Shown here in pieces: positions 52,307-60,984 of a stretch of DNA of 64,000 nucleotides. Position 1 is the first letter of the stretch. Each line of letters opens with the position of its first letter. This DNA comes from Burkholderia cepacia ATCC 25416 (GTDB taxonomy: Bacteria; Pseudomonadota; Gammaproteobacteria; Burkholderiales; Burkholderiaceae): the NCBI RefSeq assembly GCF_001411495.1, contig NZ_CP012982.1, forward strand, positions 2,170,001-2,234,000. The letters run 5' to 3'. A program made the position numbers and the translations under genes. The notes under the pieces were generated by a model, which worked only from the letters and a program-made list of their open reading frames with translations, did not search any database and was not told where the DNA came from.

Positions 52307-52836
52307 TAAAAAGGAACGCCGGCATGAATGCAAGATTTGCCGAATCGTGCCGCATGCCTTGAAAGCATCCGGAAAGACTGTTGCCGAATGCTTGGTATAA
52401 GACGCCACAGGCACCCGCAAACGTTTCCCTGTGGCCGGATTGCGCGGATAATGGCTCGGCGCGGCGAAGAAAAAAATGAAGTGAACCTGAGAGCACACGG
52501 AGTGAAGAACAGAAGAAAATCCGCCGCACTGCCGATGCGAGGTCGGCTGCCCGGAGCGCCGGGTCGGGGTTGCCCGGTCCGGCGCGCACCGGACTTCGAA
52601 TGCATGCCGTCTGCTTCGACGGATGCTTCGTGATCCTCTCCAGTCTCTTCGTCGTCAAATCCCGAATCCCGCCTGGCCACCGGCCCTTCATCGCCCGATG
52701 GGGGAGATGAAATTCTTTCGTTTCAATTACGCTCGGGCCGCACAAAAGCTCGAAACGGAAAGGTATTCGTCAGGAATACGGAGCGCCGGGCGCATGCACG
52801 TTGCGGGCAGGCGACACGTCGAAAAATTACTAAAAA

Positions 52837-52851
52837 CACGAATCATTCTCG
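52837..52851. promoter_or_regulatory. Possible Fur box
   Basis: On the minus strand CGAGAATGATTCGTG resembles half of a Fur 7-1-7 site (GAGAAT-G-ATT part), in the only AT-rich stretch before a TonB siderophore receptor. The match is partial, about 8 of 14 positions. Confidence 0.35.
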
Positions 52852-53085
52852 TTTAATATTTCGCTCCGTTACAAGTCGCGACAGAACGTCGCGGCTCGTT
52901 TCGAGCCGGTTCCGCCGGCCGGCAGCCACCCGCGCCGGCTGTGCGTCGGCCGGCGGATGCGACGGGGAGATCCCCCGCGCATCGTCTCCTTCACGGAACG
53001 CTTCGTCGGTCGATTCGCCGCGTGATGCGCGCGTCGGCCGGATGCGTTTTCGTTCGCCGTTTTTCCTTCAGCCCCTACGTTCACG

Positions 53086-55215
53086 ATGAAACTCAACAAG
53101 AGCGCCTGCCATGCGCTTCTGATCGCCACGTCGCTGGCCGGCGCACGCACCTCGTTCGCGCAGGCGAGCGACACCGCGGCGACGCTGCCCGCGATCTCCG
53201 TCAATGCGGCTGCCGAGCATGCGTCGTACGACGGCGGCCACTCGCGCGCGGCGACCAAGACCGACATGTCGCTGATGGACGTGCCGCAGACGGTGAACGT
53301 CGTTCCGCACGCAGTGATCGAGGACCAGAACGCGACGTCGATGCAGGATGCGCTGCGCAACGTGCCGGGCATCGGTTTTTCGGTCGGCGACGGGCAGCGC
53401 GACCAGATCACGATCCGCGGCTTCAACAGCATCACGGACCAGTACGTCGACGGCATCCGCGACGATGCGCTGTACTACCGCGACCTGTCGAACGTCGATC
53501 GCGTCGAGGTGCTGAAGGGGCCGGCGGCCGTGCTGTACGGGCGCGGCTCGGCGGGCGGCATCGTGAATCGCGTGCTGAAGCGGCCGGAAGCGAACCCGGT
53601 GCGCGACGTGGGCGTGACGCTCGGCACGCGCGGCGAGCGGCGCGGCGAATTCGACCTCGGCTGGAACGCGAACGATGCGGCGCGTTTTCGCATGACCGGC
53701 GCGGCCGAGAACTCGAACAGTTTCCGCGACCAGTTCCAGCTCAACCGCCAGGCGATCGCGCCGTCCGCGCAGTTCAAGCTCGAACGCGACACGGTGCTGA
53801 ACGTCGAATTCGACTACCTGCACGACCGCCGCACGTCCGACCAGGGCCTGCCCGCGTATCGCGGCCGGCCGGTCGACGTGCCGATCAACACGTATTACGG
53901 CTCGGCGGACGCGGCGAACAGCTCGTACAACGACATCTCCGCGAAGAGCGCGACGGTGTCGCTCGATCACCGCTTCAGCGATTCGCTGTCGTTTCACGGC
54001 GCGATCCGCGCGTACGACTTCTCGCTCGAACGCAAGAACTACGTGACGTACGAGCCGATCAAGATTGCCGCGCACCCGGTCGTGACGCTCGACCAGTCGA
54101 CGCGCCAGCGCACCGACCACGGCATCGACGGCCTGTTCGAGCTCACGCAGAAGACCTCGCTGTTCGGCATGCGCCACGAGCTGCTGTACGGGCTCGAGCT
54201 GTCGCAGCAGCAGAAGTTCGACACGATCTACAGCGTGTCGAAGGTCGCGACCTACGATCTGTTCAATCCGCAGCAGGTGATCCTGCCCGGCGTGCCGACC
54301 GGCGCGCGGGCGAAGACGAACGCGTCGACCGTCATCGGGCTCGCGGGCGTCTATGCGCAGGACCTGATCTCGCTGACCGAGCACTGGAAGGTGCTCGCGG
54401 GGCTGCGTTTCGACTACCTGAACCAGATCCGCCACGACTACACGTCGTCGAACGTCAACCTCGACCGTACCGATCACGCGTGGAGCCCGCGCGTCGGCCT
54501 GATCTACGAACCGCTCGACTGGCTGACGCTGTACGGGTCGTTCAGCCAGTCGTTCTCGCCGCTCGCCGATACGCTGATCAGTGCCGGCGCGTTCGCGAAC
54601 GGCGCCGCGCTCGCGCCGCAGAAGACCACCGCGTATGAAGTCGGCTCGCGCTTCGACCTCGGCGGCAAGGCGACGGCGAGCGTCGCGCTGTTCGACATGC
54701 GCCAGACCAACCAGCAGATCGGCGACCCGAACAATCCCGGCTACGCGCTGCCGATCGGCACGCAGCACGTGCACGGGATGGAGCTGGGCTTCACCGGCGA
54801 GATCGCGCCGAAGTGGTCGGTATATGCGGGTTACGCGTACCTGAACGGGACGGTCGACGGCTCGGCGCAATCGACGGCAGCGGGCGTCACGGTGGCGAGC
54901 AACACGCCCGGGCTGATGCCGCGCCACAGCGCGAACCTGTGGATCAAGCGCGAGCTGTCGTACGGCTTCTATGCGGCGGCCGGCATGCAGTTCCAGTCGG
55001 CGCGTTATACGTCGGCGAGCGATCTCGTCACGCTGCCGTCGTTCACCACGTTCAATCTCGGCGCCGGCTATCGCAGCAAGAAGGTCGACGTGACGCTCAC
55101 GCTCGACAACCTGTTCGATCGTCGCTACTTCATTGCCGCGCACGGCAATGCGGACCTGTACAACATGCCCGGCGACCCGCGCACGCTCACCGCGACGGTG
55201 AAGTGGCATATGTGA
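53086..55215 (+). CDS. TonB-dependent siderophore receptor
   Basis: 709 residues with signal peptide (MKLNKSACHALLIATSLAGA then RTSFA), a plug with MDVPQTVNVVPHAVIEDQNA, ALRNVPGIGFSVGDGQRDQI and TIRGFNSITDQYVDGIRDDA, then VDRVEVLKGPAAVLYGRGSA then GGIVNRVLKRPE, which are hallmarks of the FhuA/FcuA/FpvA ferric-siderophore group. The barrel carries an NLFDRRYFIAAHGNADLYNM motif and PGDPRTLTATVKW near its end, also typical. The last residue is methionine rather than phenylalanine. The upstream Fur-like element supports iron control. Confidence 0.92.
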   Translation: MKLNKSACHALLIATSLAGARTSFAQASDTAATLPAISVNAAAEHASYDGGHSRAATKTDMSLMDVPQTVNVVPHAVIEDQNATSMQDALRNVPGIGFSVGDGQRDQITIRGFNSITDQYVDGIRDDALYYRDLSNVDRVEVLKGPAAVLYGRGSAGGIVNRVLKRPEANPVRDVGVTLGTRGERRGEFDLGWNANDAARFRMTGAAENSNSFRDQFQLNRQAIAPSAQFKLERDTVLNVEFDYLHDRRTSDQGLPAYRGRPVDVPINTYYGSADAANSSYNDISAKSATVSLDHRFSDSLSFHGAIRAYDFSLERKNYVTYEPIKIAAHPVVTLDQSTRQRTDHGIDGLFELTQKTSLFGMRHELLYGLELSQQQKFDTIYSVSKVATYDLFNPQQVILPGVPTGARAKTNASTVIGLAGVYAQDLISLTEHWKVLAGLRFDYLNQIRHDYTSSNVNLDRTDHAWSPRVGLIYEPLDWLTLYGSFSQSFSPLADTLISAGAFANGAALAPQKTTAYEVGSRFDLGGKATASVALFDMRQTNQQIGDPNNPGYALPIGTQHVHGMELGFTGEIAPKWSVYAGYAYLNGTVDGSAQSTAAGVTVASNTPGLMPRHSANLWIKRELSYGFYAAAGMQFQSARYTSASDLVTLPSFTTFNLGAGYRSKKVDVTLTLDNLFDRRYFIAAHGNADLYNMPGDPRTLTATVKWHM

Positions 55216-55251
55216 CGCTCGTCACGCGCATCACGCGGGCGTTGCGCGACA

Positions 55252-55785
55252 ATGCGGGTCGTCGTCACGATGGCCCGCCTTTCGCTCCCCATGATCCGCC
55301 AAGCGCTTGACTTATCGAACCTGACCGGCCGCGCCCGCACGTTGTGCGCCGTATTGTTGCTGGCGTGCGGCCCGGCCGCGGCGGGCGAGCAGCCGATCCT
55401 GGCCGATGCCGAGCCGGAATGCCATGCCGTGCATGTCGACCGGACGATCACGCTGTCGGGGCGTTACGCGGTCGATTACGACGATGAAGCGATCGGGCCG
55501 GACGTGTGGTTCGAGGACGACGATGCGTCGGCGATGCGCTTGCCCGACCGCTCGCAACGTGCGGGCATGATCGTTTTCACGAACCAGGACGTTGCGCGGC
55601 GCGGGCTGCGGCTGCCCGCCGCGCAGCCGCATGGCGTTTGCCTGCTCGACGGGCGCGCGACGCTCGTGATCCGCGATCTGTATACCGCGTGCCCGGGGCT
55701 GGAAACGCCCGATAGCGCGCGGCTGGTGAAAGTCGTCAAGGCCAGCGTGCCGGCGCGGCATGCCTGCAACGCCGCCGCACGCTGA
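55252..55785 (+). CDS. Exported hypothetical protein
   Basis: 177 residues if the first ATG is used; ATGs at 55270 and 55291 are possible. Around residues 27-45 is a signal segment (ARTLCAVLLLACGPAAAGEQ), cleaved after Ala-Ala-Ala. The mature part has cysteines at EPECHAV, GVCLLDG, YTACPGL and RHACNAA, suggesting two disulfides in the periplasm. It ends just before the convergent LysR gene. No family recognised. It follows the siderophore receptor by 36 bases and could be co-transcribed. Confidence 0.6.
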   Translation: MRVVVTMARLSLPMIRQALDLSNLTGRARTLCAVLLLACGPAAAGEQPILADAEPECHAVHVDRTITLSGRYAVDYDDEAIGPDVWFEDDDASAMRLPDRSQRAGMIVFTNQDVARRGLRLPAAQPHGVCLLDGRATLVIRDLYTACPGLETPDSARLVKVVKASVPARHACNAAAR

Positions 55786-55798
55786 CGCCACCGCGGCG

Positions 55799-56746
55799 TT
55801 ACTCGACGTCCTCGTCATCCTCCAGATCGGCATCCTCCTCCACGCGCTCCGGCGCCGCATACGCGCTCGCCTGCTCGAGCAGCCAGCCGCGAAACAGCTC
55901 CAGCGGCTTGCTGTGGCTGAACTCGGTCGGATACACGAGGTAGTACGCCGAATCGCCGACCGTCGCCGCGTCGCACGGCACGACCAGGCCGAGCTGCTGC
56001 AACTGTTCCTCGACGAAGAATTTCGGCACGAGCGCGACGCCGAGCCCGGCCGCGGCCGCGCTGATCAGCATCGTGTGCAGCTCGTAGCGCACGCCCTGCA
56101 TCGTGCGGATGTCCTCGACGCCGTGTGTCTCGAACCACTGCGCCCACGCGCCGGGGCGTGTCGTCGAGTGCAGCAGCGGGTAGGCGAGCAGATCCTCGAC
56201 GCGCTCGACGGGCCGGTCGAGCAGCGCGGGCGAGCAGATCGGCACGACTTCCTCGCCGAACAGGTAGTCGGACGACGTACCGGGCCAGGTCGGCTTGCCG
56301 TAGTGGATCGCGGCCTCGAAGTGCGTGTCCTCGAACGAGAACAGGTCGGTGCGGCTGCCCATGTTCACGCGCACGTCGGGCGTGCGGTCGTAGAAGCTCT
56401 TGATGCGCGGGATCAGCCAGTGCGACGCGAAGGTCGGCAGCACCGCCAGCTCCAGGTAGCCGCCGCCGCTGCCGTGCGCGATGATCGACAGCGTGTCGCG
56501 GTCGAGCGCCTCCAGCGCGCGGCGCACCTGCGTGCCGTAGAGCTTGCCGGCGCGCGTCAGCACGACGCGCTGCTTCACGCGTGCGAACAGCCGCACGCCG
56601 AGGCTGGCTTCCAGCGTCGCGATCTGCCGAGACACCGCGCTTTCGGTCAGGAACAACTCCTTGGCCGCGTGCGTGAAGCTCTCGTGGCGGGCGGCGGCTT
56701 CGAAAGCCACGAGCGCGCCCATGTTGGGGATCTTGAATTTGCGCAT
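55799..56746 (-). CDS. LysR-family regulator, GcvA-like
   Basis: 315 residues. The N-terminal helix-turn-helix (MGALVAFEAAARHESFTHAA then KELFLTESAVSRQIATLEAS) and the start of the effector domain (LELAVLPTFASHWLIPRIKS, with FYDRTPDVRVNM) are those of the GcvA/AmpR subgroup. The last 15 residues are acidic (APERVEEDADLEDDEDVE). It is divergent from the DUF1338 dioxygenase gene, separated by 226 bases, so it most likely controls that enzyme in response to a lysine-degradation intermediate (inference). Confidence 0.9.
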   Translation of the reverse strand: MRKFKIPNMGALVAFEAAARHESFTHAAKELFLTESAVSRQIATLEASLGVRLFARVKQRVVLTRAGKLYGTQVRRALEALDRDTLSIIAHGSGGGYLELAVLPTFASHWLIPRIKSFYDRTPDVRVNMGSRTDLFSFEDTHFEAAIHYGKPTWPGTSSDYLFGEEVVPICSPALLDRPVERVEDLLAYPLLHSTTRPGAWAQWFETHGVEDIRTMQGVRYELHTMLISAAAAGLGVALVPKFFVEEQLQQLGLVVPCDAATVGDSAYYLVYPTEFSHSKPLELFRGWLLEQASAYAAPERVEEDADLEDDEDVE

Positions 56747-56972
56747 GATGTTCGATTCGTCTGACGGTCAGGCCCGCGCGGCGTCGGGCGGAAGGCGGGG
56801 CCGAGGAACGGCTGATAATTCCAAAAACTCATCACGTATCAATTTAATCTCGCTTTACGCCCGGCTGCAACCCTTTGAATAATGCTCCCCACGCAAGGTC
56901 AGGCGCCCGCTGGGCAGCCGGCCGACGAGTTGCCGGCACGTTTGCCGGCGGTCCCCCGAGACGAGAATCCTG

Positions 56973-58001
56973 ATGCGCAATCCGAATATCGAGAGCTTGC
57001 TGACGAAGCTGCTGGGACAGGCGAAGACCGACGCCCTGTTCTCGACCCTGAACATGCCGGCCATCCTCGAAGAATGGGAGGACGGCGTCGTGACGCGCGC
57101 GGAAATCGCGCAGGCGATGAACATGGCGCTGTTCGAAGGGCTGCTCGAGCGTTCGGCGAACGGCCGCGCGTACACGGCCGACGCGATCGAAAGCGGCGGC
57201 TCGGTCTATTTCGACCACGGTGCGCTGCGCACGGTGCGCTGGCCGCACACGGGCGCGCTGCCGCCGGGCGAGGCCGCGTTCACGCGCATCCTGCGTCCGC
57301 TCGGCTTCCGCCTGAACGGCCGTTACCCGCTCGACAAGCTCGGCATGACGGGCCGCGCGTATGCGCATGAAGACGCGCCGGACGAAATCGCGCAGTTCTT
57401 CGTCAGCGAACTGCATCCGGAACGTTTCTCGAAGGAATTCCAGCAGGCCGTGACGAACGTCGTCAGCTCGTCGCGCGATCCGCTGTCGCCGGCGGCCGTC
57501 GCGCTGCTGTGGGAAGTCGAGCGCGAAGGCTGGCTGTCGCTCGACGCCGCGCACGCGCTGCTGCCGGAGATCGTCGGTGCGTTCGCGCGCCAGCACGATG
57601 TGCCGAACGAACTCGACTACGAAACGCTGCTGATGGAATCGGCGGAAATGGCGTGGATCGCGACCGAAGGCAATGCGTTCAACCATGCGACCGATCGCGT
57701 GGCCGACGTGTTCAAGCTGTCCGACGACGAGAAGGCGAAGGGCCGGCCGATGAAGCCGGAAGTCGAGCGCTCGCGCTCGGGCCGCGTGTTCCAGACCGCG
57801 TATCGTGCCGACACCGTCGAGCGCGAGTTCCGCACGCGCGACGGCGGCACGGTGAAGCGCAACGTGCCGGGCTCGTTCTACGAGTTCATCACGCGCAAGC
57901 GCACGTTCGACCAGGCGGCGCGCCGCTGGGTGACCGACCTGCGTTTCGATGCGGGCAACGCGCAGGGCATCTTCAAGATGACGGCGAACGCGGCGAAGTA
58001 A
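56973..58001 (+). CDS. hglS: 2-oxoadipate dioxygenase/decarboxylase (DUF1338, HglS/YdcJ family)
   Basis: 342 residues. The segment SVYFDHGALRTVRWPHTG carries the first metal-binding His (residue 82); later come WIATEGNAFNHATDRVAD with the second His and GSFYEFITRKRTF with the Glu. This His-His-Glu set and the general plan match DUF1338, whose founding member HglS converts 2-oxoadipate to D-2-hydroxyglutarate with O2 and Fe(II) in lysine catabolism. The length is in the shorter class of the family. It is divergent from a GcvA-like LysR regulator and is followed by a terminator-like hairpin. Confidence 0.85.
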   Translation: MRNPNIESLLTKLLGQAKTDALFSTLNMPAILEEWEDGVVTRAEIAQAMNMALFEGLLERSANGRAYTADAIESGGSVYFDHGALRTVRWPHTGALPPGEAAFTRILRPLGFRLNGRYPLDKLGMTGRAYAHEDAPDEIAQFFVSELHPERFSKEFQQAVTNVVSSSRDPLSPAAVALLWEVEREGWLSLDAAHALLPEIVGAFARQHDVPNELDYETLLMESAEMAWIATEGNAFNHATDRVADVFKLSDDEKAKGRPMKPEVERSRSGRVFQTAYRADTVEREFRTRDGGTVKRNVPGSFYEFITRKRTFDQAARRWVTDLRFDAGNAQGIFKMTANAAK

Positions 58002-58044
58002 GGAAGCGAAAGCGGGGTACGCCGCTTTCGGATGAAGTGAGCCG

Positions 58045-58080
58045 ATCGGGCAGGGCGCAAGGGCGTCCTGCCCGATTTGC
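58045..58080 (+). terminator. Terminator-like hairpin after hglS
   Basis: ATCGGGCAGG and CCTGCCCGAT form a 10-base stem around a 12-base loop, followed by TTTGCGTTG. A second shorter hairpin CGAAAGCGG-N6-CCGCTTTCG lies just before, at 58007-58030. Confidence 0.55.
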
Positions 58081-58220
58081 GTTGGGCGGCGGCCCGCGAT
58101 GCAACGCAATACGCGCGATCGGGCGAATGCCGGAACGCGGTGCCACGGTCATCGATGTGGTTGGGGAAAGTGGAAAGTGGAAAGCGGCAAAGCGGCCGGC
58201 CCATGCCGCGCCCCGTGCCG

Positions 58221-58304
58221 TCAGAATACGTGCGTGATCAGAAAGAACAGCACCAGCAGCCCGACCGGCACGCCGAGCAGCCAGGCGATCAGGTATTTGC
58301 CCAT
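58221..58304 (-). CDS. 27-residue membrane peptide
   Basis: A 27-residue frame with AGGACC upstream: MGKYLIAWLLGVPVGLLVLF then FLITHVF. It is a single membrane span with a charged start, of the kind of tiny conserved hydrophobic proteins found near stress genes in proteobacteria. Too short for family assignment. It lies downstream of, and in line with, CsbD. Confidence 0.55.
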   Translation of the reverse strand: MGKYLIAWLLGVPVGLLVLFFLITHVF

Positions 58305-58368
58305 GTCGTAGGTCCTGGTGGCCGCGACGCCGTCGGCGCCGCGGCGGTTGCATGAATGTGCTGTCGCG

Positions 58369-58566
58369 TCACAGCTCGCGGTCGAATTCCTTCAACTGCT
58401 TCTCGGCCGCGTCGCGGGCGATCCCGTACCGTTCCTGGATCTTCCCGGCGAGATACTCGCGATTGCCGTCCGCGACGGCCAGATCGTCGTCGGTCAGCTT
58501 GCCCCACTTGGCCTTCAGCTTGCCGGTGAGCTGCTTCCACTGGCCCTTGATCTTGTCCTCGTTCAT
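58369..58566 (-). CDS. CsbD-like stress protein
   Basis: 65 residues: MNEDKIKGQWKQLTGKLKAK, followed by WGKLTDDDLAVADGNREYLA then GKIQERYGIARDAAEKQLKE. This is the complete CsbD domain, a small soluble helical-bundle protein induced in general stress. The ATG has AAGGAG nine bases upstream. It lies between the BON protein and the 27-residue membrane peptide on the same strand, so the small genes may form one stress-type operon. Confidence 0.92.
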   Translation of the reverse strand: MNEDKIKGQWKQLTGKLKAKWGKLTDDDLAVADGNREYLAGKIQERYGIARDAAEKQLKEFDREL

Positions 58567-58622
58567 CGTGTGCTCCTTGTCGTGCAGGGATAAAAAGCGC
58601 GGCGGCGTGCCGCGCCGGGAGG

Positions 58623-58973
58623 TCAGGCCTTCGCCTTCAGGCCGGATGCGTCGACGTGCTTCACGCCCTTGACCGCGCGCGACACGGCGATCGCTTTCTT
58701 CACGGCGATCTTCGTCGGCAGCACGCCGGTCAGCGTGACGACGCCGTCGACGGTCTTCACGCTGATGTCGACGCTCTTCAGGCCGTCGGTGGCGGCCAGC
58801 TCGCCCTTCACCTTGGTCGTGATCCATGTGTCGGTGACGGGCTGGTTCGATTCGGTCTTCATGCCGTTGTCGGTGGATGCGTCCTGCGCAACCGCGTTCG
58901 TGAGCGGCGCGGCGCCGAGCAGGAAAGCCGCGCTGACGGCGAGCAGTGTCGAAAGGTGCGAGATTTTGTTCAT
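58623..58973 (-). CDS. BON-domain periplasmic protein
   Basis: 116 residues: a signal peptide (MNKISHLSTLLAVSAAFLLG then AAPLTNAVA, cleavage near residue 30) and one BON domain (VTDTWITTKVKGELAATDGL, VDISVKTVDGVVTLTGVLPT and AVSRAVKGVKHVDASGLKAK), the OsmY-type fold that binds phospholipid or envelope surfaces. GGAGAAC precedes the start. Placed upstream of CsbD. Confidence 0.9.
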   Translation of the reverse strand: MNKISHLSTLLAVSAAFLLGAAPLTNAVAQDASTDNGMKTESNQPVTDTWITTKVKGELAATDGLKSVDISVKTVDGVVTLTGVLPTKIAVKKAIAVSRAVKGVKHVDASGLKAKA

Positions 58974-59055
58974 TGATGTTCTCCTTCGATTGATAGGGTG
59001 AGTGGACCGATCGTCGAGCACGGATCGTGCCGCGCGTTACTCCCGCGTTACTCCA

Positions 59056-59220
59056 TTACCCGGCGATCGGCGTGTCGTAGCCGGGCTCGCGCGGCGGCAT
59101 GTCCGGGCGCGGCACGTCGGGCGGCAGCGGAACCGGCGGATCGGTACCGGGCGGCGGTTCGGGCGGGTTGTCCGGAGGCGGTTCGGGCCGCGTCGGATCG
59201 GGTGTCTGATGCAGCTTCAT
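59056..59220 (-). CDS. Proline-rich small protein
   Basis: 54 residues with AGAGGAG upstream of its ATG. After MKLHQTPDPTRPE nearly half the residues are proline (repeats of P-E-P-P-P and D-P-P-V-P) and the end is PREPGYDTPIAG. It is low-complexity with no known fold; it sits at the head of the BON-CsbD run. Similar small Pro-rich proteins occur in Burkholderia, of unknown role. Confidence 0.55.
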   Translation of the reverse strand: MKLHQTPDPTRPEPPPDNPPEPPPGTDPPVPLPPDVPRPDMPPREPGYDTPIAG

Positions 59221-59362
59221 CGTGCTTCTCCTCTGCGGTTCGGATGGCAGCGCATGAGCGCCGATGCAGAACCAGCGTACCGGGTCGAACGTGCACGGGC
59301 ATCGCGCAAATTCACCTGATCGGCTAGTGCGTTTGCACGGGGGTGTCGTGAAGGGGAGGGTG

Positions 59363-60683
59363 CCCCTATGTTGTTCGTCAAGCGTTAGGGGCTGACTTGG
59401 GTTGGTAAATGGTTCCGTCACGCAGCATGGCGAACAGGACGTCGCAGCGTCGCCGCGCCAGCGCGATGAGCGCTTGGTTGTGGCGCTTGCCCTGCTGGAT
59501 CTTGCGGGAGTAATAGGCCCGTGAGACTGGGTCTCGTAAGGCCGCGAAGGCGGATAGGAACAAGGCGCGCTTGAGCACCTTGTTGCCCCGTCTAGATGGG
59601 TGCTCGCCACGGATCGACGATCCTGAGCGCCGGGTGACCGGCGCGAGGCCTGCGTAGGCCGCCAGATGCGCGGCGGAGGCGAAGGCTTTATGGGCGACTT
59701 CGGTCAGGAGTCTGGCAGCGGTCCTGACGCCGACTCCCGGCATGCTGGTCAGGACCGGCCAAAGAGGGTGAGCAAGCACCAGCTGTTCCACTTCGGCAGC
59801 GACCTCGTCGCGCTGCTTACGCAAGGCCGCAAGCTGCTGGGCCAAACGAGGCATGACGATGGTGGCAGCTTGCGTGCCGGGCACGGTCACGGCTTGTTCG
59901 CTCAGAGCCTGAACGATCTCGGCCGCCAAGCTCTTGCCCATGCGCGGCGCGAGCTTAGTCAGGCGGTTGGCGAGCGTCTTCTCGCTGGTTGAGGCAAGCG
60001 CGGCGGGCGACGGGTAGCGCTCAAGCAGATCGAGCACCGCCGGATGGTCGAGGCGCGGTCCGAGAACGCGCTCGAGCGCTGGATGGATCTGGGTAAGCAG
60101 GCCGCGAATGCGGTTGCTGGTTTGAGTGACCTGAGCGGCGAGATCATCGTCGAAGCCGCACAGCATGGTGAGCTCGGCGAGTTGCTCGTCAGCCAATCGA
60201 AGCGAGCGCAGCGTATGCGGCATCGAGCGGGCGGCTTCGGCAATGATCGCGGCATCGCGGGCATCGGTCTTGGCTTCACCTGCGTGCAGATCGGCGATGC
60301 GGCGCATGGCCAGTCCCGGCAGATAGGCGACGAGCACGCCTTCAGCGCGAGCGACGGCCACTGGCAGCGCTCCGATGGTGGAAGGCTGATCGACGACGAA
60401 CAGGAGTCGACCATGAGTCTTGAGTTCGGCGATGAGGGCGCGCAGCTTGGCCTCATCGTTGGGCAGCGCTTTGTTGTACAGACGCTTGCCATTTCGATCG
60501 AGTGCAACAGCGTGATGCTGGCCCTTACCGACGTCAACGCCGACGAAAACATCGACGGCGTCATGCTGTTGAGTGTCTTGCATCGCAGTTTGTGCAAAGT
60601 GAACGGATTGGCCTGCAACAACGGTGGCAAGTCTCGGCATCCACGTTACGGACGGCGTCGGAATATTCCGGCCAAACCCCTAT
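59363..60683 (-). mobile_element. IS110-family insertion sequence (approximate ends)
   Basis: The transposase gene identifies the family. CCCCTAT occurs at both proposed ends (59363-59369 and 60677-60683), compatible with the short core repeat left by IS110 elements, which lack long terminal inverted repeats. The resulting length of about 1.3 kb is normal. Ends are inferred, not proven; the non-coding part upstream of the transposase (60584-60683) is where a bridge RNA would be expected. Confidence 0.55.
59378..60583 (-). CDS. IS110-family transposase
   Basis: 401 residues. The N-terminal RuvC-like DEDD domain shows VGVDVGKGQHHAVALDRNGK (first Asp) and HAGEAKTDARDAAIIAEAAR (last Asp pair); the C-terminal Tnp20 domain shows VLTSMPGVGVRTAARLLTEV, YAGLAPVTRRSGSSIRGEHP and GNKVLKRALFLSAFAALRDP with the conserved serine. 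It uses an RNA-guided recombination mechanism in characterised relatives (IS621). The full-length frame is undamaged, so the element may be active. An upstream in-frame GTG-type start would lengthen it by 19 residues. Confidence 0.92.
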   Translation of the reverse strand: MQDTQQHDAVDVFVGVDVGKGQHHAVALDRNGKRLYNKALPNDEAKLRALIAELKTHGRLLFVVDQPSTIGALPVAVARAEGVLVAYLPGLAMRRIADLHAGEAKTDARDAAIIAEAARSMPHTLRSLRLADEQLAELTMLCGFDDDLAAQVTQTSNRIRGLLTQIHPALERVLGPRLDHPAVLDLLERYPSPAALASTSEKTLANRLTKLAPRMGKSLAAEIVQALSEQAVTVPGTQAATIVMPRLAQQLAALRKQRDEVAAEVEQLVLAHPLWPVLTSMPGVGVRTAARLLTEVAHKAFASAAHLAAYAGLAPVTRRSGSSIRGEHPSRRGNKVLKRALFLSAFAALRDPVSRAYYSRKIQQGKRHNQALIALARRRCDVLFAMLRDGTIYQPKSAPNA

Positions 60684-60984
60684 CAGCGATCACCAGCCAC
60701 CCACCAGACCCGGCGACAACACCCCCCGGATCATGACTGCGACTGGGGGCGGGAATCATACCGGGCCTGGCTGGCCAAAGCCCCATTATTGGGACGGGAA
60801 GATAGTAACGGGGCGGGGCACCCCGATCGCGCGCGCCGCGATGCACCAGGGGCGCGCGACACGGTGCCTCGACGCAGTCTAGCAGCGCCGCTCCAGGCGC
60901 GAATCCTGTCAGTTCACGCAGCAGCCGGCACGGCGCTGAACGCCATGCCGGCCGGAAAGCACGCCCGGGTCGTCGATGCGGCGC
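60684..60984. other. Gene-free stretch between IS110 and the MFS gene
   Basis: No gene or clear motif. GC-rich with several short dyads; the sequence right of the IS end is probably ordinary chromosome that the element interrupted. Confidence 0.4.

Larger units (their letters stand above)
52158..53085. other. Long intergenic region between GapN-like gene and siderophore receptor
   Basis: About 930 bases. It holds a dyad ATGGAAC-CA-GTTCCAT at 52291-52306 and, near the receptor, an AT-rich stretch (52825-52862) with a Fur-like element. No convincing gene was found; the frames present have poor composition and no ribosome sites. Confidence 0.5.
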
